59,047 bases of DNA from Actinomycetota bacterium. GTDB taxonomy: Bacteria; Actinomycetota; Acidimicrobiia; Acidimicrobiales; RAAP-2. Of the stretch, positions 44,246 through 53,959 are shown piece by piece. How positions within the stretch are numbered: the first letter of the stretch is position 1; each line of letters opens with the position of its first letter. The position numbers were made by a program, and so were the translations under genes. The notes beneath the pieces were generated by a model. That model worked only from the letters and a program-made list of their open reading frames with translations. It searched no databases and was not told the DNA's origin. The stretch is from the NCBI GenBank assembly GCA_021324355.1, contig JAJPJD010000032.1, positions 1 to 59,047 on the forward strand. Direction: 5' to 3'.

Positions 44246-44863
44246 GTGCAGCTCCTGCTCATCCGCCACGGCCAGACCCAACGCGCCGAGTCCGACCATG
44301 GGCCGGCTGACCCACCACTGACCGATGCCGGTACCGTCCAGGCCCAGCTGCTCGCCGACTGGCTTGCCCGCAACGAGCGGATCGGCGCCCTCTACGTGAG
44401 CCCGCTGCAGCGAGCCCGCCAGACAGCGCTCCCGCTCGCCGAGCGCCTGGGCCAAGAGCCGATCGTCGTGCCGGAGCTTGCCGAGTTCGATGCCACCTCC
44501 TCCAGCTACATCCCCATGGAGGAGCTCCGAGCCACCGGCCATCCGCGGCTTCGGGCGATGGTCGAGGGCCGCTGGGAGGAGTTCGGGTCGGCGGTGTCGC
44601 CGGAGCGCTTCCGCCAATCCGTCGTCTCGACCCTCGACACGGTGGCTGCCGCCCACCCCGGCCAGACAGTGGCGGTCGTCTGTCACGGGGCCGTGATCAA
44701 CGCCTATCTGGGGGCCGTCATCGGCAGCCCCCGCCTGCTGTGGTTCGAGCCCCGCTACACCTCCCTGCACCGGGTGCTCGTGTCGAGCAGCGGGGTGCGT
44801 GCGGTGGAGTCGGTCAACGAGCTCCCGCATCTCGACCCCCACCAGGTGGGTCGCCCCCGCTGA
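44246..44863 (+). CDS. histidine phosphatase family protein
   Basis: 205 residues. The phosphohistidine is H8 in LLIRHGQT, and the second His is in AVVCHGAVINAYLG. Arginines of the pocket are present (SPLQRARQT). It is a broad-specificity phosphomutase-like phosphatase with unknown substrate. GTG start. A possible terminator hairpin follows. Confidence 0.88.
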   Translation: MQLLLIRHGQTQRAESDHGPADPPLTDAGTVQAQLLADWLARNERIGALYVSPLQRARQTALPLAERLGQEPIVVPELAEFDATSSSYIPMEELRATGHPRLRAMVEGRWEEFGSAVSPERFRQSVVSTLDTVAAAHPGQTVAVVCHGAVINAYLGAVIGSPRLLWFEPRYTSLHRVLVSSSGVRAVESVNELPHLDPHQVGRPR

Positions 44864-44889
44864 GCTGGGATCGGGCGGAGGCCAGCCGC

Positions 44890-44915
44890 ACCCCCCATCG
44901 GCGCCGCAGGGGGGT
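44890..44915 (+). terminator. G/C hairpin after the histidine phosphatase gene
   Basis: ACCCCCC (44890-44896) is complementary to GGGGGGT (44909-44915) with a 12-base loop, 27 bases after the phosphatase stop. No T tract follows, so this is a candidate only. Confidence 0.35.
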
Positions 44916-45005
44916 CGAGCCACGGCTCGCCGTCCCGCCGGCGTCTCTTCACGCCCTGGCTCGGCGCGGGACGGGCCGTGGACGGCGCCGTGAGACAACG
45001 ACCAG

Positions 45006-46817
45006 GTGCTCCGGGCTCCCAGCGTCGAACGGCCCTCGGCCGAGGAGTCGGCGGCCCACGCGCACCGCCCGGTCGCGTTCGTCGCCTGGGGCTCGGTGGC
45101 CGGCCGGACCACCGAGCTTGCCGATGCGCTCGGAGGCGATGCCCGCTGCTTCTTCCCGATGGGCCGCCGGGTTCGGATCCCGGCTCCCGTGCGCTACCTG
45201 TTGGCCACCGTCGCGACTGCACGCTACTTGGTCCGCCACCGACCCAAGCTGGTCGTGGTCACCAATCCCCCGATCCCAGGAGCGCTCGCTACCTACCTCC
45301 TGACCCGGGTGTGCGGCGCGGCCTTCGCCCTCGACAGTCACCCGGGCGGCTTCGGCGTGCAGGGGGACACCGTCTCGGCTCGACTCCAGCGAGTGCACCG
45401 CTTCTTGGTGGCGCGGGCCGCCTTCGTCATCGTGGCCGAGCGGTCGTGGTCGGAGCGGGTCCGGTCGTGGGGCGGCGTGCCGGTTGTCGTCCACGAAGCC
45501 CCAGGAGACTGGCCGACCGCGCCTCCTGCCCGGCACCGCCCGCTCCGGGTGCTCGTGGCCGCGACCTTCAGCCCCGATGAACCGGTCGGCGAGGTGGTCT
45601 CGGCGGCCCGAAGGCTCCCCGCGCTGGACTTTGTGGTGACCGGCGACCCCAGTCGGGGCTCGCAGCGGGACCTGCGCAACGCGCCGTCGAACCTCCGCCT
45701 TTGTGGGTTCCTCGATCCGGCTGCCTACCGGGCCGAGGTGGAGGCATCCGACGTGGTGCTGGCGCTGACCACCGAGCCGACGTCGGTGATGCGGGCGGCC
45801 TGCGAAGCGACCTACGCCAGGCGGCCGGTGGTGGTGAGCGACTGGCCGGCAGCCAGGGAGCAGTTCCCGCTAGCCGTGCACACCGACAACGACGCTGCCT
45901 CCATCGCCGCCGCGCTGTGCACCGTGGCCGCGAACTACCAGTGGTTCGCGGACCGAGTCGACCGGGCCCGCCAGCTCCGCCTCGACCAGTGGCACCGCCA
46001 GCTGGGCGAGCTCACCGAGCTGGTCGAACGGGCGCTGCCCCCGGTGCGCACCGACCCGGTCGAGCTCATGGGCGTCGCGCTCGACAACCGCACGCACCAC
46101 GAGGCGGTCGACCAGGTGATCGCGTCGGTCAAGCGAGGAGAAGGCGGGCGGGTCGTCAACCTGAACGTCGACATCCTCCGCCGGGCGGTGCGGGACCGGT
46201 CCTTCGGCCGCCTCCTCGCGCAGGCGGACCTCGCCCTGGCCGACGGCACGCCGGTGGTCTGGGCCTCGCGCCTTCAAGGCACGCCGCTCGTCGAGCGGAT
46301 CCCGGCGTCCGAGATGATCTGGACCCTGAGCGAGGCCGCGGCCCGCAACGGCGCCCGGCTCCTGCTGCTCGGGGGATCCCCTGGGACCGCCCGGCGAGCC
46401 GCCCAGGTCCTCGGCCAGCGCTGGCCGCTGCTGCAGGTCGAGAGCTTCTGCCCCCCCTACGGGTTCGAGCGCTCCAGTGCCGAGATGTCCCGGATCCACG
46501 CCGCCATCGAGCGGACCCGACCCGACATCGTGTTCTGCGGCTTCGGCGCCCCCAAACAGGAGCGCCTGATGGCCGAGCTCTCCGGTCGGTACCCGGCGGT
46601 CTGGTTCGTCGCCTGCGGGGGCACCTTCGCCATGGTGGCCGGCGACCTGCCCAAGGCGCCGGCGTGGATGAGCCGGTGCTCTCTCGAGTGGCTCCACCGC
46701 CTCCGCCTGGAGCCGCGCCGGTTGTTCCACCGCTACGTCGTCTGCGACCTGCCGTTCGCGCTACGCCTGCTCGGCCACAGTGCCTCGCTGCGGCTGCGCA
46801 GGCTCGGGCGGCCATGA
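45006..46817 (+). CDS. fusion of two glycosyltransferases (GT-B type + WecG/TagA/CpsF type)
   Basis: 603 residues from GTG. The first 340 or so look like a GT-B glycosyltransferase: VAWGSVAGRTTELADAL, a membrane-associating SHPGGFGVQGD region, and a C-terminal half with CEATYARRPVVVSDW. Residues about 350-603 are a complete GT26 domain: VVNLNVDILRRAVRDR, LADGTPVVWASRLQGTPL, ERIPASEM and FGAPKQERLM. Two successive sugar additions to a lipid-linked glycan by one polypeptide is the likely role, perhaps a wall glycopolymer. It overlaps a methyltransferase gene (ATGA). Confidence 0.88.
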   Translation: MLRAPSVERPSAEESAAHAHRPVAFVAWGSVAGRTTELADALGGDARCFFPMGRRVRIPAPVRYLLATVATARYLVRHRPKLVVVTNPPIPGALATYLLTRVCGAAFALDSHPGGFGVQGDTVSARLQRVHRFLVARAAFVIVAERSWSERVRSWGGVPVVVHEAPGDWPTAPPARHRPLRVLVAATFSPDEPVGEVVSAARRLPALDFVVTGDPSRGSQRDLRNAPSNLRLCGFLDPAAYRAEVEASDVVLALTTEPTSVMRAACEATYARRPVVVSDWPAAREQFPLAVHTDNDAASIAAALCTVAANYQWFADRVDRARQLRLDQWHRQLGELTELVERALPPVRTDPVELMGVALDNRTHHEAVDQVIASVKRGEGGRVVNLNVDILRRAVRDRSFGRLLAQADLALADGTPVVWASRLQGTPLVERIPASEMIWTLSEAAARNGARLLLLGGSPGTARRAAQVLGQRWPLLQVESFCPPYGFERSSAEMSRIHAAIERTRPDIVFCGFGAPKQERLMAELSGRYPAVWFVACGGTFAMVAGDLPKAPAWMSRCSLEWLHRLRLEPRRLFHRYVVCDLPFALRLLGHSASLRLRRLGRP

Positions 46818-47542
46818 CGGCCTGCGGCCAGCGGCAGGTGGACCGCTCTGCGCAGGGCGCGCACCCGATTGCGGGGCAGGCTGGCGGCCTGCGGTCGGTG
46901 TTGACCGGGGCGACCGATCCACGCTCGGTCTCGGCTCGCATGCGCCGCCGCCGCTTTGCCGCCTTCCTTCGCACCTTTCCCGACCTGGCCGAGATGGCCG
47001 TCGTCGACTTGGGCGGGCGGCCGTCGACCTGGCTCCAGGCACCAGTCCGCCCCCGGCGGGTGGTCTGCGTCAACGTCGAGCCCCACGAGTCCACAGAGGA
47101 GTGGCTGGTGACCGTGACCGGCGATGCCTGCGACCAGGGCCTGGTGGGTCAGCTCGGCTCCTTCGACCTCGCGTACTCGAACTCGACCATCGAGCACGTG
47201 GGCGGGCACCTCCAGCGCCTCGCCTTCGCGGCGGCCGTGCGAGCCTTGGCACCGTGCTACTGGGTGCAAACGCCCAACCGCTACTTCCCGATCGAACCGC
47301 ACGCGGTCTTCCCGATGTTCCAGTTCCTGCCCACCCGGACGAAGGTCGCGCTGGCCCGACGGTGGCCGCTCAGCCCGCTCGGCACCCACGGCGACCTGAC
47401 CGATGAGGTCATGAGCATCGAGCTGCTGTCGGAGACCGAGCTGACCTTCTACTTTCCCGAGGCTCGCATCTGGAAGGAACGGGTCGCCGGCCTGACCAAG
47501 TCCCTCTCGGCGTACCGGCCGCCGTCCAGCCAGACCGGGTAG
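46814..47542 (+). CDS. class I methyltransferase
   Basis: 242 residues. Motif I is MAVVDLGGRPSTWL, and the catalytic-region FDLAYSNSTIEHVGGH and WVQTPNRYFPIEPH are typical of methyltransferase-11-like enzymes acting on sugars or lipids. The ATG overlaps the glycosyltransferase-fusion stop, so it probably methylates the glycan that protein builds. Confidence 0.82.
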   Translation: MTACGQRQVDRSAQGAHPIAGQAGGLRSVLTGATDPRSVSARMRRRRFAAFLRTFPDLAEMAVVDLGGRPSTWLQAPVRPRRVVCVNVEPHESTEEWLVTVTGDACDQGLVGQLGSFDLAYSNSTIEHVGGHLQRLAFAAAVRALAPCYWVQTPNRYFPIEPHAVFPMFQFLPTRTKVALARRWPLSPLGTHGDLTDEVMSIELLSETELTFYFPEARIWKERVAGLTKSLSAYRPPSSQTG

Positions 47543-47580
47543 CCCGCCGCCCGGCCGGAGCCCGGACCTAAGGTGCCGGG

Positions 47581-48690
47581 ATGCACGGCGAGCGCATCCT
47601 CATGGGACCCGGCCCGTCCAACCCCTACCCCGAGGTGGTCGCGGCCCTCACCCGGCCGGTGCTCGGCCACCTGGACCCTGAGTTCCTGGCGGTCCTGGAG
47701 CACACCTCCAGCCAGCTTCGAACGGCATTTCGGACCGACAACCAGCTCACGTTCCCCTTGAGCGGCACCGGGTCAGCAGGCATGGAGGCGGCGATGACCA
47801 ACCTGGTCGGCCCGGGGGACGTCGTGGTGGTCGGGGTCAACGGCCTGTTCGGCGAGCGGCTCTGTGAGATGGCGGGCCGACTCGGAGCCGAGGTGGTCCG
47901 GGTCGAGGCGCCCTGGGGCGAGCCGCTCGACCCCCAGGCCGTCGTGTCGGCGCACCCGAGCCCCACGGTGATCGCCCTCGTTCATGCCGAGACGTCGACC
48001 GGGGTTCGCAACGACGTGGCCGAAGTCGGAGCGGCCAAGGGCGACGCGCTGTTCGTGGTGGACACGGTCACCTCCCTCGGGGGTATCGAGGTTGCGGTTG
48101 ACGACTGGCATGTCGACCTCTCCTACAGCGGGACGCAGAAGTGCCTCGGCGTGCCTCCGGGGCTGTCGCCCATCACCGTCTCGCCGCTCGCCCGGGAGCG
48201 CCTGGTACGGCGCCCGACCTCGTGGTACCTGGACCTGGGCCTCATCTCCGCCTACGTCTCCGGCGGCTCGGGGCGCACCTACCATCACACCGCGCCGATC
48301 TCGATGATCTACGCCCTGGAAGCGGGCCTCGGGGTGCTCCTCGAGGAGGGCCTCGAGGCATCCTGGGCCCGCCACCGCGCCTGCGGGGAACTGCTCCAGG
48401 ACGGCCTCGAGGCGTTGGGTCTGCGCCTGGTGCCCCCGGCCGGGCACCGGCTGCCCCAGCTCACCACGGTCTGGGTGCCCGAGCTGCCGAGGGGGATGAC
48501 CGAGGCCGACGTGCGGGCGCAGCTCCTCTCCGACTACGGCATCGAGATCGGCGCCGGGGTCGGTCCCATGGCTGGAAGGGTCTGGCGGATCGGCTGCATG
48601 GGCCACACCGCCCGGCGCCGCAATGTCGAGCTCTTGCTGAGCGCACTGGCCTCGATCCTCGGCCACCGGCGGCTCGGCGGCTCGAGCTGA
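47581..48690 (+). CDS. class V aminotransferase (alanine-glyoxylate/serine-pyruvate type)
   Basis: 369 residues. It begins with MGPGPSNPYPEV, the start typical of alanine-glyoxylate aminotransferases, and the PLP Lys is K187 in YSGTQKCLGVPPG. FVVDTVTSLGG holds the PLP-binding Asp. It is expected to transfer amino groups to glyoxylate or pyruvate. ATG start 38 bases after the methyltransferase. Confidence 0.9.
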   Translation: MHGERILMGPGPSNPYPEVVAALTRPVLGHLDPEFLAVLEHTSSQLRTAFRTDNQLTFPLSGTGSAGMEAAMTNLVGPGDVVVVGVNGLFGERLCEMAGRLGAEVVRVEAPWGEPLDPQAVVSAHPSPTVIALVHAETSTGVRNDVAEVGAAKGDALFVVDTVTSLGGIEVAVDDWHVDLSYSGTQKCLGVPPGLSPITVSPLARERLVRRPTSWYLDLGLISAYVSGGSGRTYHHTAPISMIYALEAGLGVLLEEGLEASWARHRACGELLQDGLEALGLRLVPPAGHRLPQLTTVWVPELPRGMTEADVRAQLLSDYGIEIGAGVGPMAGRVWRIGCMGHTARRRNVELLLSALASILGHRRLGGSS

Positions 48691-48716
48691 AGCCCTCGAC
48701 CGGCCTCAGTCCGACG

Positions 48717-50843
48717 TCACGCGCTCGACTCGGCGCAGGTGTCGCAGACCATCCGGATCCCAGGGGGCAAACCGCGAACCCTCAGGTCGTTGCCGCCGGT
48801 GACCTCGATGGTGAGGCGCGAACCGGCGAAGGGGATGTTCTCGATTCGCAGCTCGCCAAGCTGCTCGGGCACCTGGGGGTCGATCGCGAGGACGTGCTGG
48901 GAGAGCGACGGCTCGAAGCCGAGCAGGGTCCGCAGCACGAGGAAGATCGACCCGGCTGCCCACGCCTGAGGGCAGCAGGAAGTCGGGTAGGCAACCGGGG
49001 CACGGTAGGTGGCTCGGTCGAACCCGCAGAACAGTTCCGGAAGCCTCCCACCCATGCGGGACGCGGCCTCGATCAGGCCCATGGCGACGCGCTGGGCCTC
49101 CTCCACGTAGCCGTAGCGCATCATCCCGGCGGCGATCAGCGCGCTGTCGTGCGGCCACACCGAGCCGTTGTGGTAACTGACCGGGTTGTAGGCATCCATG
49201 GTGCTCGCCAGGGTGCGAATGCCCCAACCGGTGAACATCTCAGGGGACATGAGCGAGCGCACCACCGCTTCGGCTTTGTCGTCGTCCACGATCCCCGCCC
49301 ACAGGCAGTGGCCCATGTTGGAGGCGAGCGCGTCTATCGGGCGCTTGTCGGCGTCCAAGCCGAGCGCGAACCGTTGGTGCTCGGGCAACCAATAGGCCTC
49401 GTTGAACGCTGCCTTGAGCGAGGCAGCTCGCTCGTGCCAGTACCTGGCACCACCGCGGTCTCCCAGTTCGGCCGCCATGAGGGCGCGCCCCTCGTATGCC
49501 GCGTAGACATATCCCTGGACCTCGCACAGGGCGACCGGCGGCTCAGCCGCTCGACCGCAGGCGAAACTCACCGCGTCGAACGAATCCTTCCAGCCCTGGT
49601 GGACGAGCCCGTGGTCGGTCGCTCGCTTGTACTCCACGAAGCCGTCGCCGTCTCGGTCCCCGTAGTCCCGGATCCACTCCAATGCCCGGTCGACCGGGCC
49701 GAGGAGCCCGGGAAACCAGTCGTCGCCGAGGCCCCACCGGCGGAGCTCGGCTGCCAGCATCACGAACAGCGGTGTCGCGTCGACGCTGCCGTAGTAGGTA
49801 TCTCCCTGGCCACCTGCCAGCGGGCTCCCCCATCGGACCTCGTGGAGGATCCGGCCCGGCTCCTCTTCGGTCCGGGGATCCTCCTTCACGCCCTGCAGGT
49901 CGGCCAGGGCTCGCAACGTGCCGACGGCCATGGAAGGGTCGACCATCAGTGCCATCCATGAGGTGAGGATCGAGTCCCGCCCGAAGAGCGTCATGAACCA
50001 CGGCGAGCCGGCAGCGACCGTCACCCGGTCCGGGATCTCCGGGTCGAAGATCCGGAGCGAGCCCAGATCGTCGACCGCGGTCGATACCACGGTCGCCAGG
50101 TCCTCACGCCCGCTGGCCACCGAGGGCGACCGCTTCCTCCAGGACGCCAGGCGGACCACCGGCTCGGACCGCTGCACCGGGGTGGCAGCGCCGAAGTGCG
50201 GCTCCGCCGTCGCGCCGTCGGCGCCGAGGAGCAGCAGAACCGAGCCGGTCCACTCGCCCTTTGCCGGCACCACCACCTGGAAGACCAGCCGATCCGGTCG
50301 AGCGACCGCTCCGGGTGCAGGCTGGAGCACCAGCTCGCGCTGTCCGTCGGGCCATCGGGCAACGTAGCGGAGACCGTCGGGGATCACCTCCGGCGACGGT
50401 CGGGAGCGCAGCGACGGTCGCCCCTCCTTCACGTCGAAGATGTGAGCGAAGTCCACGTCGAGCTCCAGCTCGACCTGCACTGCACTCGGTTCGCCGGCCA
50501 TGTTCTGCACGGTGAGGTCCTCGCGCATACCGTTGCCGACGAAGCGGCGGCGGAGCACCAGCAACCGGCTGTCGTGGCCTCGGACGACCGGACGAGCCCG
50601 GGTCACGAACGTCGCCGAGAACGGATCATCCTGCTCGATGGCCAGCGGCTCGAGCGACGAACCGCCGACCCGCAGCTGCCAGCCTGACAGGTAGCGGGTG
50701 TCGCGGAAGAACAGCCCGTGGGGGCTCGACGGGGCGAGGTCACCATTCGCGGCGCCGATGCAGAAGCAGCTTCCCTCGACAAGGGTCACCTCGACGCCGG
50801 TCGGGCCGGCTGTCGGTCCTGCCTCCAACGCCCAAGCGGACAT
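48717..50843 (-). CDS. glycogen-debranching-like amylo-alpha-1,6-glucosidase family protein
   Basis: 708 residues from ATG, preceded by GGGAG. The N-terminal beta-domain contains LFFRDTRYLSGWQL, typical of this family, and the (alpha/alpha)6 domain has WFMTLFGRDSILTSW, the Asp-containing block VEYKRATDHGLVHQGWKDS, VQGYVYAAY, and VSYHNGSVWPHDSALIA. This group acts on alpha-linked oligosaccharides and in several actinobacteria lies near trehalose or maltose genes, which are absent here. Convergent with the aminotransferase gene. Confidence 0.9.
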   Translation of the reverse strand: MSAWALEAGPTAGPTGVEVTLVEGSCFCIGAANGDLAPSSPHGLFFRDTRYLSGWQLRVGGSSLEPLAIEQDDPFSATFVTRARPVVRGHDSRLLVLRRRFVGNGMREDLTVQNMAGEPSAVQVELELDVDFAHIFDVKEGRPSLRSRPSPEVIPDGLRYVARWPDGQRELVLQPAPGAVARPDRLVFQVVVPAKGEWTGSVLLLLGADGATAEPHFGAATPVQRSEPVVRLASWRKRSPSVASGREDLATVVSTAVDDLGSLRIFDPEIPDRVTVAAGSPWFMTLFGRDSILTSWMALMVDPSMAVGTLRALADLQGVKEDPRTEEEPGRILHEVRWGSPLAGGQGDTYYGSVDATPLFVMLAAELRRWGLGDDWFPGLLGPVDRALEWIRDYGDRDGDGFVEYKRATDHGLVHQGWKDSFDAVSFACGRAAEPPVALCEVQGYVYAAYEGRALMAAELGDRGGARYWHERAASLKAAFNEAYWLPEHQRFALGLDADKRPIDALASNMGHCLWAGIVDDDKAEAVVRSLMSPEMFTGWGIRTLASTMDAYNPVSYHNGSVWPHDSALIAAGMMRYGYVEEAQRVAMGLIEAASRMGGRLPELFCGFDRATYRAPVAYPTSCCPQAWAAGSIFLVLRTLLGFEPSLSQHVLAIDPQVPEQLGELRIENIPFAGSRLTIEVTGGNDLRVRGLPPGIRMVCDTCAESSA

Positions 50844-50975
50844 CGACTCCCACCTCGTCGTGGATGGATGACCGAGCGCGGCTCGACACCCTTGCGTGCC
50901 GATGGTACCCAGCCGCAACCGGTGCAACGGTGATCGTCTGGTCGTCAGATCTTCGCGCCGGCCGCTAGGGCCGGT

Positions 50976-52118
50976 TCAAGTCGACGCTGCGACCTGGCCG
51001 GCGAAGGCCGCCACCACCTCCGCGTACTCCTGGACCATCTCGAGCACGACCTGGCGGGCCGGCTTCACCTGGTTGAGCGAGCCCACGACCTGGCCGACGA
51101 AGTAGTTGACCAGCTCGGCGCCACCGGTCCCGGGCTTGTTGGCGGCCCGGCGGATCCGCGCCTGGGCCTCGGCGACCAGTGCCGACTGAAGCGGCATGGG
51201 CAACGGCGATGGAGCCCCAGGACCTTCCCACTCGTCCGTCCAGGCGCTGCGCAGCATCCGTGCCGGCTTCCCGGTGAGCGAGCGAGACCGGATCGTGTCC
51301 TGGGAGCTCGCCGTCAGGAACTTCTCCTTGACCGTCGGATGGGTCTCGGCTTCCTCGGTGGTCAACCACACCGAGCCGCACCACACTCCCTCGGCGCCCA
51401 ACGCCATGGCCGCCGCGATCTGCCTTCCCCGGGCGATCCCGCCGGCCGCCAGGACCGGCGTCGGGGCGACGGCGTCGACGACCTCGGGGACGAGGACCAT
51501 CGTCGAGACCTCGCCGGTGTGTCCGCCAGCCTCGGTCCCTTGCGCAACGATCAGGTCCACGCCAGCCGCCTTGTGCCGCTCGGCGTGGGTTCGGGCCCCG
51601 GCGAGCGCTGCCACGACCACGCCTGCCTCGTGGGCGCGCTCGATCAGCGACGGGGGTGGGGGTCCGAGGGCGCTGGCGATCAGCCGCACCCGGTGGGCGA
51701 AGGCCACGTCCAGAAGCGGCTCGTATCCAGCAGGGGAGACTCGCATCCCGCCACCGCGAGCCGCCATGCCCTCTCGCTCGTGCTCGGGCAGCTCGGGGAT
51801 CTGGTATCGGCGGAGGATGTCATCGACGAAGGCCTGCTGTTCTGCGGGCAGCAACTGTCGCACTGCCTCCCGGTCGAGCCCGCCACGCTCCGACCCGGCG
51901 TACTTCTGCGGCAAGAGGAGGTCGACGCCGAACGGACGGCCGCGGGTCTGCTCAGCGATCCAACGGAGGTCGACCTCCAGCCGTTCCGGCGTGTGGGCAA
52001 CCGCCCCCAACACGCCGAATCCGCCGGCGTTGGTGACGGCGGCCACCACGTCGCGGCAGTGGCTGAACGCGAGGATCGGGAACTCGACCCCGAGCAGGTC
52101 GCTGACTCTCGTACGCAT
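50976..52118 (-). CDS. nitronate monooxygenase family protein
   Basis: 380 residues, ATG with GGAGGAG just ahead. An FMN-binding TIM barrel: FPILAFSHCRDVVAAVTNAGGFG at the start, VAQGTEAGGHTG for phosphate binding and LAAGGIARGRQIAAA. Members oxidise alkyl nitronates or act as enoyl reductases. It is divergent from a luciferase-like oxidoreductase gene, and the two may share control. Confidence 0.88.
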   Translation of the reverse strand: MRTRVSDLLGVEFPILAFSHCRDVVAAVTNAGGFGVLGAVAHTPERLEVDLRWIAEQTRGRPFGVDLLLPQKYAGSERGGLDREAVRQLLPAEQQAFVDDILRRYQIPELPEHEREGMAARGGGMRVSPAGYEPLLDVAFAHRVRLIASALGPPPPSLIERAHEAGVVVAALAGARTHAERHKAAGVDLIVAQGTEAGGHTGEVSTMVLVPEVVDAVAPTPVLAAGGIARGRQIAAAMALGAEGVWCGSVWLTTEEAETHPTVKEKFLTASSQDTIRSRSLTGKPARMLRSAWTDEWEGPGAPSPLPMPLQSALVAEAQARIRRAANKPGTGGAELVNYFVGQVVGSLNQVKPARQVVLEMVQEYAEVVAAFAGQVAAST

Positions 52119-52145
52119 GGGCTCCTCCAACTGATCGCGGCTCCA

Positions 52146-52274
52146 GTCTGTCCGAACCGCCGACCGCACGCCCGGCCGGCCCCGGGAGGCACAACGGTCC
52201 AGCGGGGTGGCAGCGATGCCGCCCGCTCGACCCCGGCCTGGCAGGGATGCGGATGGCCGAGCGGCCTGACAGAC
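52146..52274. promoter_or_regulatory. matching motifs in the divergent nitronate-monooxygenase/LLM promoter region
   Basis: GACAGACTCCAGC lies on the + strand about 40 bases before the LLM gene, and GACAGACTGGAGC lies on the - strand about 25 bases before the nitronate-monooxygenase start, so both genes see the same motif (11 of 13 identical) in the same orientation. The 7-base arms are 52146-52152 and 52268-52274. This could be a shared promoter element or operator. Confidence 0.35.
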
Positions 52275-52320
52275 TCCAGCTCGCGGGCGGAAACGCCCGC
52301 CGACACGGAGAGCGGATCGC

Positions 52321-53352
52321 ATGAAGCTCGACGCCATGACCCCCGCCGCCCCCCTCCGGCGGGTCTCGCGCCTGGCTCAGGACGCACGGTTGGCCGGGTT
52401 CGACGGCCTGGTCGTGACCGAGTCCGGCCGGTCCGCCTTCCTGTCCTGCGCGGCCATCGCGTTGGCAGCCGAGATCGACCTGGCGACCGGGATCGCGGTC
52501 GCCTTCGCCCGCAGCCCCATGCTCACCGCCTCCATCGCCTGGGAGCTCGCCGAAGCCACTGGTGGGCGGTTTCGCCTCGGGCTGGGCACCCAGGTCCGGG
52601 CTCACGTGACCCGGCGCTACGGGTCCGAGTTCGACCCCCCGGGGCCTCGGATGCGCGAGTACGTGCTCGCGCTCAAGCACATCTTCCGGGCCTTCCGGCG
52701 AGAAGCACCGCTCGACTTCGACGGTCGGTGGTGGAAGCTGTCACTGCTCCCCGACCAGTGGTCGCCCGGCCCGATCGACGTGCCCGATCCCCCGGTAGAC
52801 GTGGCCGCGGTGAACCCATGGATGCTGCACATGGCCGGGTCGGTCGCCGACGGCGTGCACGTTCACCCGCTCAACACGCCGACCTACCTGCGCCAGAGCG
52901 TGCTGCCTGAGGTGTCTGCCGGGGCGGCCCGTTCCGGACGAACCAGGGAGTCGCTGTGCCTCATCGTGCCGTGCTTCACCGCGTTCGGAGAGAAGGACGA
53001 AGAGATCGCCCGCTGGCGCGAGCGGGCACGGGCCCAGATCGCCTTCTACGGCTCCACCCCCAACTATGCGTTCATCTTCGACCAGATCGGTTTCGAGGGA
53101 GTGACGGCCCGCATCCGCGAGAAGCAGCGCGCCGGCGACCTGGCGGGGATGGCGGCCACCATCACCGACGAGATCCTCGACCACTTTCTCGTCACCGCGA
53201 CCTGGGAGACTGCCGCGTCGGCGCTCCACGACCGCTACTTTGGCATCGCCGACCGGCTGGTGCTGTACTTCGGCGCCGCCTCGTTGGCCGAGAGCCCCGA
53301 GAACCTCGACCGATGGTCCGAGGTGGCCAGGCAGCTTTCCGCCAAGGCCTGA
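52321..53352 (+). CDS. luciferase-like (LLM) F420-dependent oxidoreductase
   Basis: 343 residues, ATG with GGAGAG eight bases upstream. A luciferase-family TIM barrel: FDGLVVTESG, GIAVAFARSPMLTASIAWELAEATGGRFRLGLGTQV and MAGSVADGVHVHPL are typical of actinobacterial F420-linked LLM enzymes. The substrate is unknown. It converges on the DUF1003-like gene with only 13 bases between stops. Confidence 0.9.
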   Translation: MKLDAMTPAAPLRRVSRLAQDARLAGFDGLVVTESGRSAFLSCAAIALAAEIDLATGIAVAFARSPMLTASIAWELAEATGGRFRLGLGTQVRAHVTRRYGSEFDPPGPRMREYVLALKHIFRAFRREAPLDFDGRWWKLSLLPDQWSPGPIDVPDPPVDVAAVNPWMLHMAGSVADGVHVHPLNTPTYLRQSVLPEVSAGAARSGRTRESLCLIVPCFTAFGEKDEEIARWRERARAQIAFYGSTPNYAFIFDQIGFEGVTARIREKQRAGDLAGMAATITDEILDHFLVTATWETAASALHDRYFGIADRLVLYFGAASLAESPENLDRWSEVARQLSAKA

Positions 53353-53365
53353 GTGCCCGGGTCGG

Positions 53366-53860
53366 TCAAGACGCCGGTTTCAGCTGCTCGATCGCGTCGA
53401 GCACGGTCTTGAGACCTCCCTCGGTGTGCAGGTCCAAAAGGTCGAGCGCCTTCGCCAGGGCTCGGCGGGCTTCCTCGACGTCCTCGAAGGTCTTCGCCGC
53501 CCTGACGTCGGCGGCCTCGTTCTGCAGGTTCTGGCCGACCATGAGGGCGGGCAGCAGGACCAGCTGGATGAAGTTCTGAGAGGCCCAGGAGACCATCAGG
53601 ATGAACCCGTTGGCAGTGAGGAACCCCACGGTCCCAATGATGTGGGCGGCGTACATCACGGCCAACAGCGAGGACAGCGAGATCATGCAGAAGATCCAAA
53701 AGCAGGTCATCGTGCCGACGTTCTGCGTGATGACCAGGGCGAGGCGCTTGTTGAAGCGCTGGTAGGCCGTGGCCTCGGGAAGGTGATCGACGGTCCGCCG
53801 ATGCACGGGCTGGCCGCCCTTGGTGTAGCCGTGCCCCGGTGCTTGACTGCGCTCTGCCAT
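53366..53860 (-). CDS. DUF1003-like membrane protein
   Basis: 164 residues, ATG with GGAG five bases ahead. Two hydrophobic segments (about 50-70 and 78-105) are preceded by RFNKRLALVITQNVGTM and followed by QLVLLPALMVGQNLQNEAADVRA, the pattern of DUF1003 proteins. The helical C-terminus (about 110-164) is Ala/Leu/Glu-rich. Function unknown. Confidence 0.75.
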   Translation of the reverse strand: MAERSQAPGHGYTKGGQPVHRRTVDHLPEATAYQRFNKRLALVITQNVGTMTCFWIFCMISLSSLLAVMYAAHIIGTVGFLTANGFILMVSWASQNFIQLVLLPALMVGQNLQNEAADVRAAKTFEDVEEARRALAKALDLLDLHTEGGLKTVLDAIEQLKPAS

Positions 53861-53959
53861 GCCAACTCCAGTTCTCGGGCCGCCGGACGCGGCGGCCGGC
53901 GGTCGGTGCCGCCACGTGTTGAAGCCGGGGACTCTATCGAGGAGCCGAGGCCGGGGCGA

